64,000 bases of DNA from Leptospira sp. GIMC2001 (GTDB lineage: Bacteria > Spirochaetota > Leptospiria > Leptospirales > Leptospiraceae): the NCBI RefSeq assembly GCF_028462125.1, contig NZ_CP115468.1:1649997-1713996 (forward strand), read 5' to 3'. Positions 1 through 8,687 of this stretch are shown here, piece by piece. The notes under the pieces are model-generated. The model was not told the DNA's origin, did no database searches, and worked only from the letters and a program-made list of their open reading frames with translations. The position numbers and the translations under genes were made by a program. How positions within the stretch are numbered: position 1 is the stretch's first letter; every line of letters begins with the position of its first letter.

Positions 1-289
1 ATCTTTATATTTTACTCATGAGAGAGAAGTGATGTTAAGAGACGGTTTGATTTTTCCTATTTCGGAATTTGTTCGAATTGATCCAGGTGATGTGATCGAG
101 AAAAAAGCAGTTCGATTCAGAACTGTGGGTGACATGACCTGCACTGCAGCAGTTGAATCTAGAGCGGACAATCTGTCCTCAATCATTGAAGAGATTCGAT
201 CCTCCAAGACGACAGAGCGTGGAAGTCGATTGGATGATAAGCGATCGGAAGCTGCGATGGAAGATCGCAAAAGGGGAGGGTATTTCTGA
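1..289 (+). CDS. cysD: Sulfate adenylyltransferase subunit 2 (CysD), C-terminal part
   Basis: This is the 3' end of a gene that begins before the window. The frame is open from base 2 and ends with TGA at 287-289. The visible tail has the CysD signatures: the RFRTVGDMTC segment, a TTERG motif and the closing DDKRSEAAMEDRK stretch ending in GYF. CysD is the ATP-pyrophosphatase-type subunit that makes adenosine 5'-phosphosulfate (APS) from ATP and sulfate, driven by the GTPase CysN. CysN starts one base after the CysD stop, so the two are surely co-transcribed. Only about 95 residues are visible, so the catalytic P-loop region is outside the window. Confidence 0.93.
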   Translation, partial: SLYFTHEREVMLRDGLIFPISEFVRIDPGDVIEKKAVRFRTVGDMTCTAAVESRADNLSSIIEEIRSSKTTERGSRLDDKRSEAAMEDRKRGGYF

Positions 290-290
290 T

Positions 291-1517
291 ATGGATATGT
301 TACGATTTATAACAGCTGGAAGCGTTGATGATGGCAAGAGTACATTGATTGGAAGATTGCTCTATGACACCAATTCTGTGTTTGCTGATCAATTGGAATC
401 GCTTGGTGGTCAAGATGGGGAGGATATTAACCTAGCTCATCTAACAGATGGACTCAAAGCAGAAAGAGAACAAGGAATCACAATTGATGTAGCCTATAAA
501 TATTTTTCTACTGATGTGAGAAAATTTATCATAGCGGATGCACCAGGACATGTGCAATATACAAGAAATATGGTTACCGGTGCCTCCAACGCTGATTTAA
601 TCATAGTTCTGGTTGATGCAAGAAAAGGTGTCATTGAGCAAACAAGAAGACATACTTTGCTTGCAGCTCTTCTAAAAATTCCAAGATTACTGCTTGCCGT
701 AAACAAAATGGACTTGGTCGATTTTGACAAAAATGTATTCGATAAAATTTTGACCGACTTCAATCAATTTGCTGGAAGTTTAGGTTTCCAAAGAATCGAT
801 GCAGTTCCTGTATCTGCCTTGAAAGGCGATAATATTGTTCAACGTAGTCATTTTATGGATTGGTATGCAGGTCCATCTCTTCTTGAGACTTTGGAAACTG
901 TTCCTGCAGAAGAAGATAGTTATGGTTCTGCTCGTATACCCGTTCAATATGTAATTCGCAATGAACCAGAATATCGTGGTTATACGGGAAGATTGAGTGG
1001 AGGAGTTCTGCATAAGGGAGACAAAATCACAGTATTCCCATCGGGTTTGCAAACTACCATAGAACATATCGATTTCAATGGCCAAGACTGGGATGAAGCA
1101 GTTCCTGGTATGTCACTCTCCCTTAGATTGAAAGAAGATCTCGATATCAGTCGAGGTGACTTAATTGCAGGACCCGGTCCCACTCCAAAAATTGGAACAA
1201 GTTTTACTGCAGCAGTTTGCTGGATGGATCCAAGTCCACTCTACGAGACCAATCGGTTTATTTTGAGGCAAGGAACGAATTCTGTGCGAGCAGAAGTAAT
1301 CCGTATAGAAACCAAGCTAGATATATCTACAGCAACACGAACAAATCCAGGCGGGAGCCTCAATCTAAATGATATAGGTTTGATCCATGTTCGCACAGCT
1401 AAACCCATTGCTTGGGATGATTATGCAAAAAATACTCATACTGGTTCTTTTCTTTTGATTGAAGAAAATTCCAATCAAACAGTTGCAGCTGGTATGATTG
1501 GGAATCTTCCTGTATAG
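291..1517 (+). CDS. cysN: Sulfate adenylyltransferase subunit 1, GTPase (CysN)
   Basis: Predicted protein of 408 residues. It is an EF-Tu-like GTPase that couples GTP hydrolysis to APS formation by CysD. The G1 motif GSVDDGKS is at residues 10-17, the G3 motif DAPGH near residue 83 and the G4 motif NKMD at 138-141. Elongation-factor-like beta-barrel domains follow. The frame is open upstream to 153, but I chose ATG at 291: it follows a strong purine-rich site (AAGGGGAGGG, 271-280), sits one base after the cysD stop, and gives the N-terminus expected for the family. It is shorter than enterobacterial CysN (about 475 residues) and has no fused APS kinase domain. A siroheme gene pair follows, consistent with assimilatory sulfate reduction. 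Confidence 0.93.
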   Translation: MDMLRFITAGSVDDGKSTLIGRLLYDTNSVFADQLESLGGQDGEDINLAHLTDGLKAEREQGITIDVAYKYFSTDVRKFIIADAPGHVQYTRNMVTGASNADLIIVLVDARKGVIEQTRRHTLLAALLKIPRLLLAVNKMDLVDFDKNVFDKILTDFNQFAGSLGFQRIDAVPVSALKGDNIVQRSHFMDWYAGPSLLETLETVPAEEDSYGSARIPVQYVIRNEPEYRGYTGRLSGGVLHKGDKITVFPSGLQTTIEHIDFNGQDWDEAVPGMSLSLRLKEDLDISRGDLIAGPGPTPKIGTSFTAAVCWMDPSPLYETNRFILRQGTNSVRAEVIRIETKLDISTATRTNPGGSLNLNDIGLIHVRTAKPIAWDDYAKNTHTGSFLLIEENSNQTVAAGMIGNLPV

Positions 1518-1588
1518 TCGTTGATATTATTCAGCAAAAGTTCGATGATATTAAAGGTAAGTGAGAGTGGTAGCATCTGCATTCGTAT

Positions 1589-2392
1589 ATGAAAGAAATT
1601 AGAATAAGCAAAATACCTTTTGAGTTCCGTCCAGGAACTGTTTCTATTGTGGGTGCAGGTCCTGGAGATCCAGATTTGTTAACTCGCAAAGGTTTATCTC
1701 GTTTGGAATCAGCAGATGTAATTCTCTATGATGCCTTACTCGATCCAAAGTTTTTGGAAATTTTTCCAAATCATGCACTGATATTATATGTTGGCAAACG
1801 GTCAGGCGAACATTCTGCAACACAAGAAGAAATCAATAATTTGTTGATTCAGTATGCCCGAGCTAATAAGAAAGTCGTTCGTCTGAAAGGAGGAGATCCT
1901 TTTGTTTTTGGTCGCGCAGGTGAAGAGATTTTGGCACTTCGAAATGCAAATATTGAATTTGAAATAATTCCTGGAGTGAGTTCGATCCAATCGGGCGCAA
2001 GTGATTCCAATATTCCACTGACTCATAGAAATATTTCTAGGCAGCTCCTTGTTCTTGATGGTCACACTATCATTCGAGATGGAATCGATTGGTCGTGGCT
2101 TTCGAAATTTTCAGGAACGATTAGTCTTCTTATGGGAACTAAAACCATTCAAGAAATCGCAAGACGATTGGTCGAAGCTGGTGTTCCCGAAACAACACCG
2201 ATCGCTATGGTTACAGATGCAAGTTTACCCATAAGCCAGTCTGTGTTTTCTACACTCGAAGAAGTTGTTCGTTCTGGTCTAAGTAAGGAAACCAAAGGTC
2301 CAGGCATTGTATACATCGGAGAATCAGTAAAAATTTATCATGAATCGATCTACAACCAAGAAATATCCAGCTTTTCTCAATTTAGAAAATAA
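1589..2392 (+). CDS. cobA: Uroporphyrinogen-III C-methyltransferase (SUMT)
   Basis: Predicted protein of 267 residues, the usual size of single-domain SUMT. It transfers two methyl groups from S-adenosylmethionine to uroporphyrinogen III to give precorrin-2, the precursor of siroheme. Visible motifs are the N-terminal VGAGPGDPDLLT loop, the VVRLKGGDPFVFGRAGEE motif and IPGVSS. It lies 71 bp after cysN and overlaps the next gene, a precorrin-2 dehydrogenase type, by 53 bp. Together the two cover the path from uroporphyrinogen III to siroheme, the cofactor of sulfite reductase, which explains their place next to cysDN. A role in cobalamin synthesis is also possible because precorrin-2 is shared. 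Confidence 0.93.
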   Translation: MKEIRISKIPFEFRPGTVSIVGAGPGDPDLLTRKGLSRLESADVILYDALLDPKFLEIFPNHALILYVGKRSGEHSATQEEINNLLIQYARANKKVVRLKGGDPFVFGRAGEEILALRNANIEFEIIPGVSSIQSGASDSNIPLTHRNISRQLLVLDGHTIIRDGIDWSWLSKFSGTISLLMGTKTIQEIARRLVEAGVPETTPIAMVTDASLPISQSVFSTLEEVVRSGLSKETKGPGIVYIGESVKIYHESIYNQEISSFSQFRK

Positions 2393-2933
2393 GAATGTTC
2401 TTATAATTGGTGGAGGCAATGTAGCTCTAGAAAAACTTCCTACCGTTTTTGCTTCTGGAGCAAAAATCACTATTATTTCTTTAGAGTTCAACTTAGATGT
2501 TACTGATTTCTTAACAACCCATCCTAGTATAACTAAGATTCAACGAAAAATAGAAATGGATGATCTTAAGAATCGAGATCTAATTTTCTCTGCGACAAAT
2601 AATGGACAACTCAATCGGGAATTGGTTGATGAAGCCCATAGGTTAAATATATGGATCAACTCTTGTGATGATCCATCTAATTGCGATTTTTACTCAGCGG
2701 CCGTTTTTGATAGGGGACCAATTCGAATTGCAGTTTCTACCGATGGCAGATTTGCCGGACTCGGTGGATTGGTTAAGTCGGTTCTCAATGAAATTTTGCC
2801 CGAAGAAACTGATGAGGAATGGAATGCTTTAGTTGATTTTAGAGAATCCTTGAAATTAAAAGTAAAAGATCCGAGTGAAAGAAAAAGAATTCTAACTGCA
2901 TTACTCGCCGATCTAAGGCGATCGTATTTTTAA
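2340..2933 (+). CDS. Precorrin-2 dehydrogenase / sirohydrochlorin ferrochelatase (Met8p/CysG N-terminal type)
   Basis: Predicted protein of 197 residues. It matches the NAD-dependent enzyme that oxidises precorrin-2 to sirohydrochlorin and often inserts iron to give siroheme. The NAD-binding motif IIGGGNVALEK lies about 22 residues in, and the CDDPSNCDFYSAAVF segment around residue 110 corresponds to the conserved active-site region. The start at 2340 puts the first 53 bp inside the end of the SUMT gene, in another frame. I keep it because a later start would remove the beta strand before the GGG motif. A hairpin-rich intergenic stretch follows before the convergent aldolase gene. Confidence 0.88.
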   Translation: MNRSTTKKYPAFLNLENKNVLIIGGGNVALEKLPTVFASGAKITIISLEFNLDVTDFLTTHPSITKIQRKIEMDDLKNRDLIFSATNNGQLNRELVDEAHRLNIWINSCDDPSNCDFYSAAVFDRGPIRIAVSTDGRFAGLGGLVKSVLNEILPEETDEEWNALVDFRESLKLKVKDPSERKRILTALLADLRRSYF

Positions 2934-2960
2934 AAATATCTTCAATGGATTAACGGAACA

Positions 2961-3006
2961 CGGACGGGGATGGGGACGGATGGACGGGGCTTAAGCCCCG
3001 GGCTTG
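2961..3006. repeat. G-rich imperfect 10-mer repeats plus palindrome
   Basis: A short GC-rich island in an AT-rich region. It has three imperfect decamers of the GGACGGGGAT type (about 2962-2990), then the perfect palindrome GGGGCTTAAGCCCC at 2986-2999. Four or more G-runs on one strand could allow a G-quadruplex. It follows the siroheme gene by 28 bp. It may be a small interspersed repeat or part of a termination region; I cannot tell which. Confidence 0.45.
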
Positions 3007-3052
3007 TTTACATATCCAACAACAACTCATCGCCAATCCCATAAAACAAGGG

Positions 3053-3095
3053 GGATTCAAAATTTCCGATTCTGTGATTTGCTCTTTTTGAATCC
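3053..3095. repeat. Intergenic inverted repeat with 23-base loop
   Basis: GGATTCAAAA at 3053-3062 is the exact reverse complement of TTTTGAATCC at 3086-3095. It lies between two convergent genes, so it may take part in termination or mRNA end protection. No function can be shown from sequence. Confidence 0.4.
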
Positions 3096-3124
3096 AATTA
3101 CGAAATTCTTGGAGATAAATCGTA

Positions 3125-3158
3125 ACTTATCCATCTAATTTGCATTAAATGGATAAGT
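3125..3158. terminator. Hairpin between convergent genes, possible terminator
   Basis: Perfect 10-bp arms ACTTATCCAT (3125-3134) and ATGGATAAGT (3149-3158) are separated by 14 bases, just downstream of the aldolase stop on the minus strand. There is no clean T-run on either side, so a classic intrinsic terminator is only possible, not shown. Confidence 0.4.
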
Positions 3159-3170
3159 GATCTTCATATT

Positions 3171-3821
3171 TTACCAGTTGATTGATTTAGAATCTTCAAT
3201 AAATTTTTGAAGACCTAAATCAGTGAGTGGATGTTGAAAAAGTTGTGCAAAAACAGAATAGGGAAGAGTAACGCAATCTGCACCACGAAGAGCCACTTCT
3301 TTGAAATGGATTGGGTGACGAATGGAAGCTGCCAAAATTTCTGTTTCGTATCCGTAATTGTCATACATTTCTCGAATCTCGCTGATTAATTCAAGACCGT
3401 CTTGCCCAACATCATCGAGTCTACCTAAGAAAGGAGAAATAAAGGTAGCGCCCGCCTTAGCAGCTAGTAGTGCTTGGTTCGCAGAAAAACAAAGTGTTAC
3501 ATTTGTTGCAATCCCACGATTTGTGAATTCATTGACTGCTTTGAGGCCAACCATATTGAGCGGAACTTTTACAACTACATTGTCAGCGATTGCTGCAAGT
3601 TCTACTCCTTCCTTGATCATTCCCTCATAGTCAGTCGCAATTACTTCCGCACTGACTGGACCTTCCACGATCGATGCGATTTCTTTTATAACTTCGGTGA
3701 ATTTACGTCCAGATTTGGATATGATGGATGGGTTTGTTGTTATTCCATCTAAGAGTCCGAGTTCGTTTACTTTTTTAATTTCGTCTATGTTTGCTGTATC
3801 CAAGAAGATGTTCATGGACAT
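3171..3821 (-). CDS. fsa: Transaldolase / fructose-6-phosphate aldolase family protein
   Basis: Predicted protein of 216 residues, the size of the short transaldolase/FSA group. It forms a Schiff base with a sugar phosphate; the catalytic lysine is expected at K85 in the NVVVKVPL segment. Other family signatures are the N-terminal [18 protein letters not shown], the ATNVTLCFS strand and the [11 protein letters not shown] segment. Whether it acts as transaldolase or as fructose-6-phosphate aldolase cannot be decided from sequence. A second in-frame ATG lies two codons downstream and gives the more usual MNIFLD start. It is the last gene of a tightly spaced minus-strand string, 7 bp after the preceding stop. 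Confidence 0.88.
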   Translation of the reverse strand: MSMNIFLDTANIDEIKKVNELGLLDGITTNPSIISKSGRKFTEVIKEIASIVEGPVSAEVIATDYEGMIKEGVELAAIADNVVVKVPLNMVGLKAVNEFTNRGIATNVTLCFSANQALLAAKAGATFISPFLGRLDDVGQDGLELISEIREMYDNYGYETEILAASIRHPIHFKEVALRGADCVTLPYSVFAQLFQHPLTDLGLQKFIEDSKSINW

Positions 3822-3828
3822 AGACTGG

Positions 3829-4605
3829 TTAACGGATTAAATCACGCAAGGTTTTTGTTTCTTGGACGCTGAAGAATTCTTTATATTCTTTATCTATCAT
3901 ATTTCGAATTGTAAGACTGAAGTAGTCAATCCGTCTCGTATATGGATTCTTTTTGTACGGTTCTCTCCACATAAGAATGAATCCGCCGCGAGGTGGATCT
4001 TCTCTGTTGTCAACCAATTCCCAAACAGCAGCACCGCCAACTTTTTTGTCATCTAGAGCTTGCTTCTTAGGTTTTCCGTATTTCATTTCCATTTTGTCTA
4101 GAATTTTCTCACTTTCGACAAAATTGAAAATCACTCCGACTGAGAAAAGAATTCCATTTTCGCGGTATTCGGTCTGGCTATCAACAGCTGGATCGTATTC
4201 CGGATTGTTTACATTTTGTTTGGGTCTTGCATCTTTTACGATTTCGGGAGTTTTGTAAAAGCGATACATATATTGAATGCCATTTCTTTTCACAAGTAGC
4301 AAGGCATCTTTTTTCTCGTAGAGGATCTCAATTTCTTCATCCACATTTGGGTCAGTACTTAGAGAAATAAATTTCTCTCTTAATAATTCATAACTCATTC
4401 CCCAAGATGCTTCAGCAAATCCTTCAAGAGGACCTGGCGCATCTCTTTCCACGGGCTGACCTTGGGCATAAACTGACTGTGTTCCAAGTAAACCCAGACC
4501 TAAAACGGAAACTGCAGTGAAAAGGAGGAAATGGCGGACTTTCATAATTAAAGTATCGGAAATTTTTAAAAAAGTTGAGCTTCGTTTTTTTGGAAAAATG
4601 CTCAT
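3829..4605 (-). CDS. Exported protein of unknown function
   Basis: The protein has 258 residues from ATG 4605, or 238 from ATG 4545. A hydrophobic signal segment, [16 protein letters not shown], ends near a plausible AQG cleavage site, so the mature protein should be periplasmic or outer-membrane associated. I use ATG 4605 because it overlaps the upstream stop as ATGA and has a GAGGA site 6 bases before it. ATG 4545 would give a shorter, more standard signal peptide but has no clear ribosome-binding site. The mature part is charged and soluble in character, with no domain I recognise. It sits between a membrane-protein gene and the aldolase gene in the purN-purH string. Confidence 0.7.
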   Translation of the reverse strand: MSIFPKKRSSTFLKISDTLIMKVRHFLLFTAVSVLGLGLLGTQSVYAQGQPVERDAPGPLEGFAEASWGMSYELLREKFISLSTDPNVDEEIEILYEKKDALLLVKRNGIQYMYRFYKTPEIVKDARPKQNVNNPEYDPAVDSQTEYRENGILFSVGVIFNFVESEKILDKMEMKYGKPKKQALDDKKVGGAAVWELVDNREDPPRGGFILMWREPYKKNPYTRRIDYFSLTIRNMIDKEYKEFFSVQETKTLRDLIR

Positions 4606-5576
4606 TTGAATTCCTCAGAATCCAAATCGTCCCAACTGGGGGCATCATTTCCCCAATCTAAATCTGGATTGAAATCTGAATCCGGCGTAGGAGTCGCACT
4701 CGGTTCAGGAAAAGCATCCAAATTGACTCCAAAATCATCATCAAGTAGATCAGCATTGGGTTTTGTTTTATTTACTGATGAATTTAAATCGGAAACATTG
4801 CGATTCGGCAAGTTTTCCATTTTTGCAGATTTTTCAAATTTCGAAATAGAATTTTGTGAATTACTCTGATCATTTGGTGTTTTGTCGTCGTCGCCGTGCG
4901 AACTGTAACCATCGTAGTCGTCGGAAACGTTTTCATAGCTTCTATCATAATCATCCGAATAGTCATCAAAATCTCTATCGTAATCATCCCTTAATATTTC
5001 TTTTGTAAGGGAAATTCCGAAAAATTTTCTAGAGTTCCAGAGAAAAGCAGAGATAATTCCAACTATCAGATACTGAGCAATCACGAAAATAAAATACATT
5101 TCATGGAAGGCTCCATAACTGGAGAGACTTTTGGATATGGATCCAATTCCAAGACCCGCAGCAAATGGGAGACAATTTGCCCAAAAGGTTTTACTGGGTT
5201 CCTTGTGAGAATTCCCACCTAAAGCGGAATGTAGAAACGTATAACCAAAAGTGAATATTATAAAAAACAACGGGAAATGAAATATATAATTTCCCATTGC
5301 ATGAGCATAATGTGGTGAACCGATCAGTCCTCCGAGCCTTGCCCAGAGTCCAACCAAAATGCACCCGAATAAAAATATTCCTGCACCGATTCCCAAGTTT
5401 CCACCGGATTCGAAAATTCTTAATATTTCTGATGGAATCGATCTTCCTAGAGCAACAATTTCTTCTCTATCATATTCCCTTTTCTTTTGAAAGAATAAAA
5501 TTCTTGCATAGTATGAAACGCAACCTACCAAGAGTAAGTTGATCAGGATAAATAATAAAAAGAGAAGAAATTCCAT
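4602..5576 (-). CDS. Multi-spanning membrane protein with acidic Asp/Tyr-rich tail
   Basis: Predicted protein of 324 residues. The first ~195 contain about four to five hydrophobic segments. The remainder is a soluble, strongly acidic and probably disordered tail. It has DDYD/DDYS-type repeats around residues 197-232 and an Asp/Pro/Trp-rich end. The tail is encoded by repetitive GAT/TAT/GAC codons, which could make it length-variable between strains. It lies 5 bp after the purH stop and overlaps the next gene by ATGA, so it is part of the purine gene string. I do not recognise a family and assign no function. Confidence 0.7.
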   Translation of the reverse strand: MEFLLFLLFILINLLLVGCVSYYARILFFQKKREYDREEIVALGRSIPSEILRIFESGGNLGIGAGIFLFGCILVGLWARLGGLIGSPHYAHAMGNYIFHFPLFFIIFTFGYTFLHSALGGNSHKEPSKTFWANCLPFAAGLGIGSISKSLSSYGAFHEMYFIFVIAQYLIVGIISAFLWNSRKFFGISLTKEILRDDYDRDFDDYSDDYDRSYENVSDDYDGYSSHGDDDKTPNDQSNSQNSISKFEKSAKMENLPNRNVSDLNSSVNKTKPNADLLDDDFGVNLDAFPEPSATPTPDSDFNPDLDWGNDAPSWDDLDSEEFK

Positions 5577-5581
5577 ATTTT

Positions 5582-7123
5582 CTAGTGACGGAAATGTCTC
5601 ATTCCAGTAAAGACCATGATGATTCCATGTTCATCCGCCGCGGCTATAACTTCTTCATCACGAATGGAACCGCCGGGTTGTATGATCGCTTTGGCTCCGA
5701 CTTTTGCAATTGCATCTATTCCATCTCTAAAAGGGAAAAATGCATCTGATCCAACATAGGAACCGACAACAGAAAGGCCCACTTTCTGAGCCTTAGATGC
5801 TCCAAGTTCCACGCTGTCCACTCGACTCATTTGACCCGCACCAATTCCTAATGTAAAATTCGTATCTGTATAAACGATTGCATTGGATTTGATAAACTTA
5901 ACACACTGCCATGCAAACCACAATCCTTCCATATCTTCGTCAGTCGGTTTTAGTTTGGATACGACTTTGAGATCTGATTTTTGAACCAAATCATAGTCTC
6001 GATTTTGGACCAACATACCATGATGGATAGGGCGAAGATCCATTTCACCCAGTGCTTCTTGGAACTTAGAAATTGGTATCAATCGGATATTTGGCTTCTT
6101 AGAAAATATTTCCAATGCTTCGTCGCTAAATCCTTCGGCAACGATTCCTTCTACAAAGTTCTCTGTAATTGCAGTTGCAGTATCCTTATCAACTGTTCCA
6201 TGAACACCGATGATTCCACCGAATGCGGAAATGGGATCTGTTTTTCTTGCCAAAGTAAAAGATTCATGAACCGTTTTGCCATAGGCGATTCCGCATGGAT
6301 TCAAATGTTTTACAATAGATACTGCGTTTTTGGGAAGTAGACTTGCAATATGGAAAGCCGCATCCAAGTCCAACATATTATTGAATGACAGTTCTTTACC
6401 TTGCAATGGAGCAAAATCACTTTTAGAAAAAATTGGTTCGTAGTAGGCAGCTTCTTGGTGAGGGTTTTCACCATAGCGAAGTTTTTGTTTTTTGGTAAAA
6501 GCAAATGATATGATATCTGGAAATTTATTTCCTCTTTTATCATTTAAGTAAGTTGAAATGGCTGTGTCATAGTATGCAGTATAGGAGAACACTTTTGCTG
6601 AAAGCATAAGAGCTGTGTCTTCTGAGATTTTCATATCGTTGTCTTCTAGTTCTTTTTGAACGAAAGAGTAGTCAGATGGATCCAATACCACAGCAGTATT
6701 TTTGTAATTTTTAGCAGCAGAGCGAAGCATGGTTGGACCACCAATATCAATTTTTTCAATTGCATCGGCAAGCTTTACATCTGGATTCTTTACAGTTTCT
6801 ACAAATGGATAGAGGTTAACAATCACAAGCTGGATTGGTTTGATAGAATTGGCTTCCATTTCCTTAACATGTTGTGGATTGGATCTATCTCCGAGTAGAC
6901 CACCGTGAATTAATGGATGCAATGTTTTGAGTCTTCCGCCAAGGATTTCTGGAAATCCAGTGTAGTCATCAACACCGAGAGCTTTGATTCCTGCTTTTTG
7001 CAAAGCGTCCAATGTTCCACCAGTCGAAAGTATTTCTACTCCTGTGCTTACCAAGAATTTGGCAAATTCTACAACACCTGTTTTGTCACTTACTGATATG
7101 AGTGCTCTTTGTACTTGGATCAC
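5582..7123 (-). CDS. purH: Bifunctional AICAR formyltransferase / IMP cyclohydrolase (PurH)
   Basis: Predicted protein of 513 residues, the normal PurH length. It catalyses the last two steps of IMP synthesis: formylation of AICAR with 10-formyl-tetrahydrofolate, then ring closure. The N-terminal third is the MGS-like cyclohydrolase domain ([31 protein letters not shown]). The rest is the formyltransferase domain, with the catalytic Lys-His pair in VKHLNPCG and the LRYGENPHQ motif. It overlaps the upstream purN gene as ATGA (7120-7123), so the two purine enzymes are translationally coupled. Confidence 0.97.
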   Translation of the reverse strand: MIQVQRALISVSDKTGVVEFAKFLVSTGVEILSTGGTLDALQKAGIKALGVDDYTGFPEILGGRLKTLHPLIHGGLLGDRSNPQHVKEMEANSIKPIQLVIVNLYPFVETVKNPDVKLADAIEKIDIGGPTMLRSAAKNYKNTAVVLDPSDYSFVQKELEDNDMKISEDTALMLSAKVFSYTAYYDTAISTYLNDKRGNKFPDIISFAFTKKQKLRYGENPHQEAAYYEPIFSKSDFAPLQGKELSFNNMLDLDAAFHIASLLPKNAVSIVKHLNPCGIAYGKTVHESFTLARKTDPISAFGGIIGVHGTVDKDTATAITENFVEGIVAEGFSDEALEIFSKKPNIRLIPISKFQEALGEMDLRPIHHGMLVQNRDYDLVQKSDLKVVSKLKPTDEDMEGLWFAWQCVKFIKSNAIVYTDTNFTLGIGAGQMSRVDSVELGASKAQKVGLSVVGSYVGSDAFFPFRDGIDAIAKVGAKAIIQPGGSIRDEEVIAAADEHGIIMVFTGMRHFRH

Positions 7124-7794
7124 TTGATTAATCTAACCTTTCTTCCTTCAATTTTTATTTTATCGTTTAAAAAATACTGAATTGCTTTGGGCAATATTTT
7201 ATGTTCTTCTTTTAGGATCTTTAGAGATAGTTGGGATTCTGTCATTCCCGATTCTATGGTGACAGGAGATTGTAGAATGATTGCGCCAGTATCCACACCT
7301 TCATCTATGAAATGAACCGTGCAACCCGAAATTTTCGCTCCGTATTCGATAGCTTGACGCTGAGAATTAATGCCAGGAAAAGCTGGCAATAGAGAAGGGT
7401 GGATGTTGATGATTCGATTTTTATAAGTTTTTACAATTTCTTGCGGTAAAATTTTCATAAATCCAACCGTTACGATCAAATCGGGTCTGAGCTCATCCAA
7501 TTGATTCGCAAGCGCAGAGTTGAATTCTGATCGGTTTCCAAATCCTTTGTAGTCTACAATATAGGTTGGAATCTTATACTTTTTCGCTATAAGAATCGCT
7601 TTTGCTTCTGCATTGTCTGTAATCAATCCAACTGGCTCGCAGCTAAGTGTTTTATCTTTGATTTTGACAGCACAAGCCTCAAAATTCGAACCTCGTCCTG
7701 AGGCAAGAAAAACTACCCGCTTTTGGGATTTTTTTCTAAATAGGCTTGCCAAACTTTTTTCCTTTCCCCACCATAAGGATAGGGTCATGTCCAT
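7120..7794 (-). CDS. purN: Phosphoribosylglycinamide formyltransferase (PurN)
   Basis: Up to 224 residues. It transfers a formyl group from 10-formyl-tetrahydrofolate to GAR in purine synthesis. Motifs seen are [10 protein letters not shown], the active-site segment [13 protein letters not shown] and the [16 protein letters not shown] segment with the conserved His and Asp. The extension before VVFLASGRG is longer than usual. A TTG at 7752, preceded by a GGAAAGGA-like site, would give a start closer to the family. ATG at 7794 or 7788 is kept as the conservative choice. It overlaps purH by 4 bp and is transcribed divergently from fliS. Confidence 0.93.
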   Translation of the reverse strand: MDMTLSLWWGKEKSLASLFRKKSQKRVVFLASGRGSNFEACAVKIKDKTLSCEPVGLITDNAEAKAILIAKKYKIPTYIVDYKGFGNRSEFNSALANQLDELRPDLIVTVGFMKILPQEIVKTYKNRIINIHPSLLPAFPGINSQRQAIEYGAKISGCTVHFIDEGVDTGAIILQSPVTIESGMTESQLSLKILKEEHKILPKAIQYFLNDKIKIEGRKVRLIK

Positions 7795-7839
7795 TAAGCA
7801 ACCAACCTTTTATGTCGAAAAGGTAGTTAGGAGAGCAAA

Positions 7840-8280
7840 ATGTTAAGAGCCGGTAATCCTTATTCCAACCAAAACGCCTACAAGGCAAATGAGATATCAA
7901 CTGTCTCTCAGACCCGATTGATAGTCATGTTGTATGAAGGGGCTATGCGCTTTCTCAAAATAGCAGGCGAGAACATGACGCCAAGAAAATATGATTTAGT
8001 GAATAATAATATCATTAAGGCTCAGGATATTATCACTGAATTGATGCTTTCTCTCAATTTAGAGGACGGCAAAGAGGTTGGGAACAATTTATTGAGTATT
8101 TATGTTTATATGAAGAAGCGACTTCTTGAAGCAAACATGAAGAAAGAGACCAAGATTATAAATGAAGTGATTGACTTACTAGGTCAGCTGAAGTCAGCCT
8201 GGGATGAGTTAGATCGCAAAGATGTCTCAGAAAAATCCAGTTCTCCTGCAAGAAATACTGGAATCTCCATAACAGGTTAA
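7840..8280 (+). CDS. fliS: Flagellar export chaperone FliS
   Basis: Predicted protein of 146 residues, all helical. FliS binds the C-terminal tail of flagellin in the cytoplasm and prevents premature polymerisation before export. The N-terminal YKANEISTVSQTRLIVMLYEGAMRFL segment is typical. An AGGAG site lies about six bases before the ATG. The next two genes, a coiled-coil protein and a J-domain protein, follow closely, suggesting a small chaperone operon. In spirochaetes the client would be periplasmic flagellar filament protein. Confidence 0.92.
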   Translation: MLRAGNPYSNQNAYKANEISTVSQTRLIVMLYEGAMRFLKIAGENMTPRKYDLVNNNIIKAQDIITELMLSLNLEDGKEVGNNLLSIYVYMKKRLLEANMKKETKIINEVIDLLGQLKSAWDELDRKDVSEKSSSPARNTGISITG

Positions 8281-8291
8281 CCAATAATCAT

Positions 8292-8687
8292 ATGGACATA
8301 AAATTATTTTCTAAGAAGCAAGCTCTCCTCACGGCTATGCTTATGAATCTTAAAAAAGAAGAAGAACTTTTGATTGCTGGTGATGCAGATCATGCTTTGC
8401 TATGGGAAGAAGAGAATTTAAAGATACTACAGAAATTAGAAAAAATAGATAAACAAATAGAATCTTCTGATGATAGCCTTCCATTCAGTGAATCAGAAAT
8501 TTCTTTATCTAGTTCGATTTTTCATGTACTAGAAGAGGCGAGAGCGATCCAGAAGAGAGTGCATGCGCTATTAGAAATTGAACGAGACAATGCTCGAGAT
8601 GAATTGAATGAAGTTGCGGTTCGTAGACAATTGAAAATGATACTACGCAACAAGGATGGATTGGATTGGAAGAAGAGGATCTGCTAG
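8292..8687 (+). CDS. Small coiled-coil protein, possible FlgN/FliT-like flagellar chaperone
   Basis: Predicted protein of 131 residues, almost wholly helical and charged, starting 11 bp after fliS. Heptad-like segments such as KKEEELLI, LKILQKLEKIDKQIE and VLEEARAIQKRVHALLEIERD suggest coiled coils. Size, charge and position after fliS resemble FliT or FlgN export chaperones, but I see no decisive signature, so this is inference from context. Its last 22 bp overlap the next gene. No signal peptide or membrane segment is present. Confidence 0.65.
   Translation: MDIKLFSKKQALLTAMLMNLKKEEELLIAGDADHALLWEEENLKILQKLEKIDKQIESSDDSLPFSESEISLSSSIFHVLEEARAIQKRVHALLEIERDNARDELNEVAVRRQLKMILRNKDGLDWKKRIC

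Noticed and set aside
153..290. Upstream extension of the cysN frame
   Set aside because: It overlaps cysD in another frame; ATG 291 has a strong ribosome-binding site and the family N-terminus.
2961..3006. tRNA or other structured RNA gene in the GC-rich island
   Set aside because: No cloverleaf, anticodon arm or TTCGA-type T-loop could be drawn.
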